Below are positions 1-5,283 of a DNA stretch of 7,627 nt, piece by piece. Source of the DNA: Victivallales bacterium Lenti_02 (GTDB lineage Bacteria; Verrucomicrobiota; Lentisphaeria; Oligosphaerales; Lenti-02); contig LVAZ01000031.1 in the NCBI GenBank assembly GCA_001603055.1, positions 12,755 to 20,381 of the forward strand, in the 5' to 3' direction. Below the pieces are notes generated by a model. That model ran no database searches and was not told where the DNA came from. It worked only from the letters and a program-made list of their open reading frames with translations. Position 1 is the first letter of the stretch, and every line of letters starts with the position of its first letter. Made by a program: the position numbers and the translations under genes.

Positions 1-654
1 AAGCCTCTGAACGGGGGCGGGCTGATCTACGGGCTGGTGCTGGCGCTGCTGCTGCCGAGCGATATTCCGCTCGAAATGGCGGCGCTGGGGGCGGCCATCG
101 CCTGCCTCTTCGGCAAGGAGGTGTTCGGCGGCACGGGCAGCCAGATTTTCGCCCCGGTCCTGGTGGGCAAGGCGGCGCTGGTCTTCGGCTATCCGGGCCG
201 GATCAAGGGAGCGGGTTTCTCGTCGCTGGCGGCGGACGCGGACCCGCGCCTGATGCTGGCGCTGGCGCTGATTTCCCTGGTGGCCGTGGTCCTGATGGGG
301 CTGGCGCGGCCCGCCAATCTGCGGGTTCTGGGGGCGGCGCTGGTGGCGGCGGTCTGCGTGGCCATTCCGCTGCACCAGATGGAACTGCTGCGCGCCGCCG
401 GAATTGTCGAGCTGCTCCTGGCCAACAGCTTCCTGCTCTCGATCTGCCTGATCGCCTGCGACCCGGCGACGACCCCGCGCGACGACGAGGCCAAATGGCT
501 CTACGGGCTGCTGCTGGGCAGTCTGGCCACGCTGATGGCCTGCTTCTCGAACTACGAGGAGGCCGCCATGTCGGCCATTCTGGTGGCGAATCTGTTCGCG
601 CCGACTCTCGATCTGCTGGCCAAGCCCCGCAGGCAGGAGGAGGTGGCGGCATGA
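1..654 (+). CDS. NqrB/RnfD-like membrane subunit (5' truncated by window edge)
   Basis: The reading frame is open from base 1, so the gene begins upstream; 217 residues are visible. They contain about six hydrophobic segments and features of the NqrB/RnfD family: GKEVFGGTGSQIFAP near residues 39-53 (family form GKE-FGGTG-N-NPA), then FGYP, a late segment IACDPATTPRDDEAKWLYG, and the tail LVANLFAPTLDLLA typical of NqrB C-termini. In the family this subunit sits in the inner membrane of the Na+-NQR or Rnf complex and carries a covalent FMN on the Thr of an SGAT motif shortly after the FNPA/YP region. Here that place reads GAGFSSLAAD, with no SGAT, and the loop before the next helix is short, so the flavin site seems to be lost. 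NPA is also changed to APV. The stop overlaps the next start (ATGA), which suggests translational coupling. NqrB fits slightly better than RnfD because of GKEVFGGTG and the C-terminus; I cannot exclude a separate subfamily. Confidence 0.85.
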   Translation, partial: KPLNGGGLIYGLVLALLLPSDIPLEMAALGAAIACLFGKEVFGGTGSQIFAPVLVGKAALVFGYPGRIKGAGFSSLAADADPRLMLALALISLVAVVLMGLARPANLRVLGAALVAAVCVAIPLHQMELLRAAGIVELLLANSFLLSICLIACDPATTPRDDEAKWLYGLLLGSLATLMACFSNYEEAAMSAILVANLFAPTLDLLAKPRRQEEVAA

Positions 655-1868
655 AGAACAGCTTCGCCTACAGTCTCGCCTTCACCCTCGGGCTGTGCGC
701 CGCCTGCGCCGCCCTGCTGACCTTCGCGACCACCCACTGGGAGGGGCTCATCCGGGCCAACGAGGACTACGCCCGTACCCGCGCCATCGTCTCCGCCCTC
801 GGGCTCTGCGGGGAGAATGCCGATTCCGGCGAGGTGCTGGCCGCCTTCCGCGACCGGATCAAGCTCCGGGAAAAAAGTTCGGCGGACGAGGCGGACATCT
901 ACGTGGGCAGCAGCGAGGAGCTGGGCTACGCCATCGAGGTGATGACCCAGGGCCGCTACGGCCCCATCCGGGGCGTGCTCGCCCTCGAACCGGACCGGCT
1001 GCGCATCAAGGCCCTGCGCATCTACGAGCAGCAGGAAACCCCCGGTCTCGGCGGCGAGGTGGCCAATCCCGTCTGGCTGGCCCAGTTCAACGGGCTCCCC
1101 GTCGTCGGCGAGGGGACCGAGGGCATCATCATCAGCAACACCCTCAAGGGCCCCAACGTGGTGGACGGCATCAGCGGCGCCTCGATGACCACCTTCTACC
1201 TGGGCACCGCCCTGAACGCGGCCATCGCCACGCTCCGCTCGGGCGGGCAGAAGCTGGCGGCGGTGGACTTCGGTCTCGGCGCGGACGCGGTCACCCGCGC
1301 CACGCCCGGCTATCCGAAGAACCAGGTCCTCCCCGAGCATTACCGCGCGCAGACCCAGCGTCCCCCCTTCATGGCTCCCCCCGGCGTGACGAACCTCGCC
1401 CTCGGCAAGCCCGCGACCTACAGCCTCGAAGAGGATGATTTCGTCGACGGTTTCGCCGACCAGGTCACCGACGGGATCAAGAAGAGCGGCGAGGGCGACT
1501 ACGTGGACCTCGGTCCCGGCCTCCAGTGGGTGCAGGTGGACCTCGGCGCGGAGCATACCGTCTACTGCGTCGTGGTCTGGCATTTCTACCGCAATCCGAT
1601 CATCTACCGGGACGTGGTCATGCAGCTCGCCAACGATCCCGAATTCAAGGAAGGCGTGGTCACGGTCTTCAACAACGACCGGGAGAACAATAGCGGTCTG
1701 GGCGCGGGGACCGACTACGCCCACATGGCCGCCTGGTGGGGCGAAGTGGGCGACGCGCGCGGGCCGGACAATGCCGGCACCCGCTGCCGTTACGTCCGCG
1801 TCTACACCAATGGCGGTTATGCCGGCGAATCGAATAGATTCGTGGAGATCGCCGTCTATGGCAAATAA
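651..1868 (+). CDS. NqrC/RnfG-like FMN-binding protein fused to a discoidin-like domain
   Basis: This 405-residue protein probably has its bulk outside the cytoplasm, anchored by one N-terminal helix (about residues 7-27). Residues 90-195 form an FMN_bind domain: LGYAIEVMTQGRYGPIRG, then YEQQETPGLGGEV (125-137), very close to NqrC/RnfG, then DGISGASMTT (172-181). The last motif is the ApbE flavinylation site, with Ser178 where NqrC/RnfG normally has Thr. NqrC/RnfG proteins usually end soon after this domain (about 200-260 aa). Here residues 246-404 add a beta-rich domain like F5/8 type C (discoidin, galactose-binding-like): TNLALGKPAT, QVTDG, WVQVDLG, VVWHFYRN, YRDVV and a final VEIAVYGK. The start was chosen because it overlaps the upstream stop, is followed by the anchor helix, and has AGGAGGT at 638-644; the open frame further upstream encodes no plausible protein. 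The role is inferred: electron transfer through covalent FMN, with a binding domain of unknown ligand. The family call is firm, the function is not. Confidence 0.9.
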   Translation: MKNSFAYSLAFTLGLCAACAALLTFATTHWEGLIRANEDYARTRAIVSALGLCGENADSGEVLAAFRDRIKLREKSSADEADIYVGSSEELGYAIEVMTQGRYGPIRGVLALEPDRLRIKALRIYEQQETPGLGGEVANPVWLAQFNGLPVVGEGTEGIIISNTLKGPNVVDGISGASMTTFYLGTALNAAIATLRSGGQKLAAVDFGLGADAVTRATPGYPKNQVLPEHYRAQTQRPPFMAPPGVTNLALGKPATYSLEEDDFVDGFADQVTDGIKKSGEGDYVDLGPGLQWVQVDLGAEHTVYCVVVWHFYRNPIIYRDVVMQLANDPEFKEGVVTVFNNDRENNSGLGAGTDYAHMAAWWGEVGDARGPDNAGTRCRYVRVYTNGGYAGESNRFVEIAVYGK

Positions 1869-1895
1869 GGGCGGCGGTGTGCCCGTCCCCGCCCT
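1869..1895 (+). other. Weak hairpin between the FMN-binding gene and the discoidin gene
   Basis: AGGGCGG (1868-1874, beginning in the stop codon) can pair with CCGCCCT (1889-1895), giving a 7-bp stem with a 14-nt loop. TTTT follows only about 9 nt later (around 1904), so this is a poor intrinsic terminator. It could be an mRNA-stability element or partial attenuator between the two genes. The rest of the 65-nt gap contains the ribosome binding site of the next gene and no convincing promoter. Confidence 0.25.
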
Positions 1896-1933
1896 GCGAT
1901 GGTTTTCATCCCACATCCTACAGGAGAACTCGA

Positions 1934-2617
1934 ATGCGTAGAAATCTGGCTTCCCTGATTGTCGCCGCCGCCGTGGTCGGCAGCCCTCTCTTCGTTGGTT
2001 CCGCGCGGGGCGAGGATGCCCCGGCCGGCAAGGTGAAGCTGGAGCTGGAACTGCCCAAGCCCATGTTCGTGGGCACTCCCCAGAATCTCAAGAGTCCCAA
2101 CCTCGAACCCGCCCGCAAGGGGGCGCGTCCCGATTTCTTCATTCCCGAGGGCTGCACCAACGTCGCCCTCAAGAAAGAGGTGACCGGCAGCGACGACAAT
2201 CCGATTGTCGGCGACCTCGAACAGATCACCGACGGCGACAAGGAGGGCACCGACGGTAGCTACGTCGAGTTCGCGCCCGGCCGGCAGTACGTGCAGATCG
2301 ACCTCGAGGAAGCCTACGAAATCCATGCCATCGTGATGTGGCACTTCCACTCGCAGGCGCGCGTCTACCGCGACGTGGTCATCCAGACCGCCGCCGACCC
2401 CGATTTCATCATGGACGTGCAGACGGTCTACAACAACGACCATGACAACAGCAGCGGCCTCGGCGTCGGCAAGGACAAGGAATACATCGAGACCTTCGAA
2501 GGGCGCATCGTCCCCGTGGACGGGGTCAAGGCCCGCTATGTGCGCCTCTACAGCAACGGCAACACCTCGAACGAGATGAACCACTACATCGAGGTCGAGG
2601 TCTACGGCAAGAAGTAG
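1934..2617 (+). CDS. Secreted stand-alone discoidin-like (F5/8 type C) domain protein
   Basis: This is a 227-residue protein. Residues 1-26 look like a Sec signal peptide (MRRN, a hydrophobic run, then a small-residue stretch GSARG before ED). A linker of about 45 residues rich in Lys, Pro and Glu follows, then one galactose-binding-like domain (73-226): TNVALKKEVT, QITDGD, YVQIDLEEAYEIHAIVMWHF, YRDVVIQTAADPDF, YNNDHDNSSGLGVGKD, ARYVRLYSNG and YIEVEVYGKK. The domain is clearly a paralogue of the C-terminal domain of the preceding FMN-binding protein, with roughly 60 identities in about 155 positions by hand alignment. The start at 1934 is supported by AGGAG at 1922-1926, seven nt upstream, and by the signal peptide; an earlier GTG at 1877 would bury that signal. 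Such domains usually bind carbohydrate or another surface ligand. What this one binds is unknown; it may partner with the redox protein next to it. Confidence 0.85.
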   Translation: MRRNLASLIVAAAVVGSPLFVGSARGEDAPAGKVKLELELPKPMFVGTPQNLKSPNLEPARKGARPDFFIPEGCTNVALKKEVTGSDDNPIVGDLEQITDGDKEGTDGSYVEFAPGRQYVQIDLEEAYEIHAIVMWHFHSQARVYRDVVIQTAADPDFIMDVQTVYNNDHDNSSGLGVGKDKEYIETFEGRIVPVDGVKARYVRLYSNGNTSNEMNHYIEVEVYGKK

Positions 2618-2635
2618 CGACCAGTGAAGTAGGAC

Positions 2636-2671
2636 GGTCCTGCCACGGGAAGCCGCACCGGCAGGACCTTT
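2636..2671 (+). terminator. Probable intrinsic terminator after the discoidin gene
   Basis: GGTCCTGCC (2636-2644) and GGCAGGACC (2660-2668) form a perfect 9-bp GC-rich stem with a 15-nt loop, 18 nt after the stop codon. Only TTT follows before CCC, so the T tract is weak. The position and the stem support termination of the plus-strand transcript; the short T run lowers confidence. Confidence 0.6.
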
Positions 2672-2732
2672 CCCGCCTGGAGTTTGACGGAAGCCGGTCT
2701 TGGTTTTCCAGCCCTCGATCAGGTCGGGATTT

Positions 2733-2749
2733 TTGTGCCGAAGGCACAA
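2733..2749. repeat. Short palindrome TTGTGCC/GGCACAA
   Basis: A perfect 7-bp stem (2733-2739 with 2743-2749) has a 3-nt loop, flanked by GGAT and ATCC that can extend the pairing with a bulge. It is the first of a series of hairpins in the convergent intergenic region. It has no T tract in the right place on either strand, so it is not an obvious terminator. Confidence 0.6.
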
Positions 2750-2760
2750 TCCAACCATAG

Positions 2761-2780
2761 CCTGGGGCAGTCGCCCCAGG
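2761..2780. repeat. Perfect 8-bp hairpin CCTGGGGC/GCCCCAGG
   Basis: Bases 2761-2768 pair with 2773-2780 around a 4-nt loop (AGTC). It lies 11 nt after the previous palindrome. The compact stem and its place in a row of similar elements suggest a REP-like intergenic repeat rather than a single regulatory site. Confidence 0.65.
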
Positions 2781-2801
2781 ACCGCCACGGATACCCGTGT
2801 T

Positions 2802-2885
2802 TCGCCCTGAATGGGCGAGATAAAGAAGGCATTGCCGACGGCATGGAACCGGGTTCGGCAACCGAATTGCCCCGCCCATTCAGGG
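2802..2885. repeat. Long nested inverted repeat with 13-bp outer arms
   Basis: CCCTGAATGGGCG (2805-2817) is an exact inverted copy of CGCCCATTCAGGG (2873-2885). Inside lies a second pair, TTGCCGA (2832-2838) and TCGGCAA (2855-2861). The left arm can alternatively fold locally, TCGCCC (2802-2807) with GGGCGA (2813-2818). Together they could form an extended stem of about 80 nt in RNA or a cruciform in DNA. This looks like a degenerate mobile or REP-type element; no transposase is present. Confidence 0.6.
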
Positions 2886-2914
2886 TTGCATCCCGTTTGG
2901 TTGGCCGAGGGGCC

Positions 2915-2935
2915 GGGCGAGGGCAAGCCTCGCCC
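2915..2935. repeat. Perfect 8-bp hairpin GGGCGAGG/CCTCGCCC
   Basis: Bases 2915-2922 pair with 2928-2935 around a 5-nt loop. It is the last strong palindrome of the cluster, 70 nt beyond the stop of the minus-strand hydrolase gene. No T tract follows on either strand, so I class it with the repeats. Confidence 0.6.
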
Positions 2936-3005
2936 CTACAGGCTACAATATGCCGTCCGCCGGGGCGGGCTCAAGACCGAGAAGTAGGCCGGGCGGCCGG
3001 TTTGG

Positions 3006-5279
3006 TCAGTTGCCGAGGGCGCTCTGGAGGTCGATGATGCGACTGGCGATGAGCCAGCGGTAGACGTCGAAGGCTTCCGGGTCCCAGAGGCCGTCGGTCT
3101 TGTACTTCTCCTGGACCCGGATGGCGTTCCAGACGAGATCGAGGTCGGCCTGGGCGGCGTCGGCGAGTTCGGCCAGACCGGCTTCGCGGGCGCGGGCGAT
3201 GGTGCGCTGGAGAGTGGTGATGTAGCGGCCGTCGTCGATGCCCTCGCGGTAGGCTTCCCAGAGAGTGACGGGGATGGGGGCGGCATCGTCGGCGGTGCGG
3301 TTGAAGAAGTCCATCGAGGTGCTGTCGAGATAGTTCCACTGGTCGCCGGAGATGGATTGGTAAATCCACGGGGTGAGGGCGCGGAAGCCGCTGCGCCAGA
3401 AGCCGAAGCCGTAGGTCATGCGGGCCCCGGCCACGGTGGTGTGGTCGTTCTCCCCGGCGACGTGGTTCGGGTAACACCAGTACTCGACTTGCCGCTTGGC
3501 CATGTCGGCCAGCAGTTCCTCGCGGGGGATGCTGAAGGGCTGGCAGCACCAGACGTCGACATGGGGCATGAGGGGGGCGAATTCCGCATGGGCGGGATCG
3601 GCGGTGACGTAGGTGCGCACGCCGGGGACGAGCTTGATGGCCCGCATCACCTCGGTCATGAACTGGACGGACGCCGCGCTGGTGGAGGGTTCGTCCACGG
3701 GATAGTAGAGCAGTTCGGGCCACTGCCGCCGCCGGGCCTCGGTCTCGATCTGGCGGACCATCTCGGTGAGTTCCGCGAAGAACTCGGGCGGGGGCATCTC
3801 GACCAGACGGAGGTGCGACCCCATGCCCTTCTTCAGGTATTTGGCATAGAGGCTGCCGAAGGGGAAGCTGCAGATGACCGGCTGATGGAAACCGGCGCTG
3901 CGGTAGAGGTCGAGGTTGCGTTCGAGCTGGTCGAAGGCGAAGACCCAGCGCCCGCCGACGAAGCGGCCGCCGAGGCCGAGAACCAGGGTGTTGTTGCCGT
4001 GGGCGGCCATGTCGGCGTGTTCGAGTTCGGCCTTGCGCTGCCACCAGTGGCGGGAGAAGGTGTCGGGCGCGCTGTCGATCTGGCGGTAGGGGTGGTGATA
4101 GTAGATGCCGTAGACGAGGCTGTGGTCCTTCTGGAGATGGATGGGCAGGACGCGGAAGACGAGCGGCACCCGGGCCACGGTCTTGCCGTCGGCGATGATT
4201 TCGGCGGTGCTGCGGTAGATGTCGTCCTTGGCGGCGGTGCCGGGCTGGACGGTCAGCCAGAGGCGCAGGTTCTCGCCCTTGACCAGCGGTTGTGGTTCCC
4301 AGGGCATGAGCACATCGGGAGCGCGGTAGTAGCGGTGGTAGGTCTGGTAGTTGGGACGGACATGGAGGTAGCGCACAAAGCGGAGGTCCAGCCCCTCGGC
4401 GGGCAGGGATTGGCCGGAATCGGCAACAAAGGGGGCGACGCGCACATCCACAGCGGCGAAGTCGCGGAGGGGGAAGAGGGTGAAGGTCAGGGGTTCATAT
4501 TCGTTGCGGGCGGCGAAGGCCCGGACGGGCTGGTCGATATCCTGGCGGCGGGGCCAGGTGTCCGGCCAGACCACCTCGAGGTAGGGGCGGCGGTGGACAA
4601 CCAGTCCCCGTTCCTTCTCTTCCTCGGTCCAGGCGGGTTCCTCGCCGGTCCGGGGCGGGGGTGTTTCCCGCCAGTCCTTGAGCACATCGGGAGGCAGCAG
4701 GAAGACCTCGGTCTCCAGGGGGGCGAGCAGGTCGGCGCGGGTGGCTTCCCATTCGGCCTCGGGAACGAGGACGAGGGCGTTCACCAGCCAGCGGCTGCGG
4801 GTGGTGAAGCGCAGGTCCACGCGGCCGTTCCGGGCCTGGGCGCGGAGCAGCAGGCGGCGGACCTCGTAGCCCCCGGCAAAGGTGGCCGTGGCCGTGTCGA
4901 GACCGCTGTCGACGGCGATGTCCCAGACCTGGGCGGCGCTGCCGCCGGCCGCGCCGCAGAGCAGCCAGACCCGGTAGTCCCCGTCGGGAACCTGGATCGA
5001 GAGGGTGGCGGCGGCGGCGGACTGGAGGTGGTCGCAGGTCAGTTCGTTGCTGTAGTTGGGGGGCGGGTTGTTGCGGCCGCTGCTCTCGTTGTAGGTCCAC
5101 TCGCGACGGATGGGATTGGCCTTGGCCTCGGGCTGCGCGTCCTGCCAGACGAGGGCGGGGGACGAGGCGGCGAAGCCCTCGCGGAGCGGGGAATCCCCGG
5201 GGCCGAAGTCGAACTTCAGACTGTCGGCGGCGACGGTGCCGGCAATCAGGGCAAGACCAAGCCAGTACGGATGTTTCAT
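3006..5279 (-). CDS. Secreted DUF4091-like glycoside hydrolase with N-terminal malectin-like domain
   Basis: This is a 757-residue exported protein. MKHPYWLGLALIAGTVAA looks like a signal peptide cleaved before DS. Residues 19-175 (KFDFGPGDSPLREGF, then VPDGDYRVWLLCGAAG) resemble the malectin/galactose-binding sandwich found at the N-terminus of pectin-active enzymes. Residues 230-380 form a second sandwich (FAARNEYEPLTFTLFPL) typical of proteins preceding DUF4091-type barrels. Residues 385-690 look like a TIM barrel: SLVYGIYYHHPY, AAHGNNTLVLG, LLYYPVDEPS (523-532, with Asp529-Glu530 as candidate catalytic or substrate residues) and LWEAYREGIDDGRYITTL (673-690), the late signature of this group. 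The C-terminus is helical. Substrate and reaction cannot be read from sequence; hydrolysis of a polysaccharide outside the cytoplasm is the family expectation. The start at 5279 has GGGGAG about 8-9 nt upstream, inside the last codons of the preceding gene, and lies four bases after its stop. The frame stays open upstream of this start but encodes nothing plausible. Confidence 0.85.
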   Translation of the reverse strand: MKHPYWLGLALIAGTVAADSLKFDFGPGDSPLREGFAASSPALVWQDAQPEAKANPIRREWTYNESSGRNNPPPNYSNELTCDHLQSAAAATLSIQVPDGDYRVWLLCGAAGGSAAQVWDIAVDSGLDTATATFAGGYEVRRLLLRAQARNGRVDLRFTTRSRWLVNALVLVPEAEWEATRADLLAPLETEVFLLPPDVLKDWRETPPPRTGEEPAWTEEEKERGLVVHRRPYLEVVWPDTWPRRQDIDQPVRAFAARNEYEPLTFTLFPLRDFAAVDVRVAPFVADSGQSLPAEGLDLRFVRYLHVRPNYQTYHRYYRAPDVLMPWEPQPLVKGENLRLWLTVQPGTAAKDDIYRSTAEIIADGKTVARVPLVFRVLPIHLQKDHSLVYGIYYHHPYRQIDSAPDTFSRHWWQRKAELEHADMAAHGNNTLVLGLGGRFVGGRWVFAFDQLERNLDLYRSAGFHQPVICSFPFGSLYAKYLKKGMGSHLRLVEMPPPEFFAELTEMVRQIETEARRRQWPELLYYPVDEPSTSAASVQFMTEVMRAIKLVPGVRTYVTADPAHAEFAPLMPHVDVWCCQPFSIPREELLADMAKRQVEYWCYPNHVAGENDHTTVAGARMTYGFGFWRSGFRALTPWIYQSISGDQWNYLDSTSMDFFNRTADDAAPIPVTLWEAYREGIDDGRYITTLQRTIARAREAGLAELADAAQADLDLVWNAIRVQEKYKTDGLWDPEAFDVYRWLIASRIIDLQSALGN

Positions 5280-5283
5280 GCGT

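Larger units (their letters stand above)
2618..3005. other. Convergent intergenic region, no credible gene, palindrome-rich
   Basis: This 388-nt stretch lies between the plus-strand discoidin gene and the end of the minus-strand operon. Open frames cross it on both strands, but they have no recognisable domain, no good ribosome binding site and an odd composition, so I call no gene. It holds the terminator-like hairpin at 2636-2668 and a series of perfect short palindromes from 2733 to 2935, listed separately. Bases 2945-3005 show only GC-rich sequence (GGCCGGGCGGCCGG near 2988-3001), which could form a poor stem at the end of the minus-strand operon but has no adjacent T tract. Confidence 0.75.

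Noticed and set aside
495..650. Upstream extension of the FMN-binding protein by 52 codons
   Set aside because: This would overlap the NqrB-like gene by 160 nt. The ATG at 651 has a strong ribosome binding site, the ATGA coupling and directly precedes the membrane anchor.
552..1916. Minus-strand open frame of 454 codons opposite the FMN-binding gene
   Set aside because: The plus-strand frame has clear NqrC/RnfG motifs. The reverse product is compositionally biased and matches nothing recognisable.
1856..2926. Minus-strand open frame of 356 codons opposite the discoidin gene and repeats
   Set aside because: It is antisense to a recognisable secreted protein and continues through the palindromic intergenic DNA; no domain or ribosome binding site.
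2975..3005. Possible terminator of the minus-strand operon (GGCCG/CGGCC-type stem)
   Set aside because: Pairing is short and ambiguous and there is no T tract on the minus strand after it.
2684..3037. Plus-strand open frame of 117 codons in the convergent intergenic region
   Set aside because: It runs through several perfect hairpins and into the antisense of the hydrolase gene; no ribosome binding site or domain. The repeats explain the region better.
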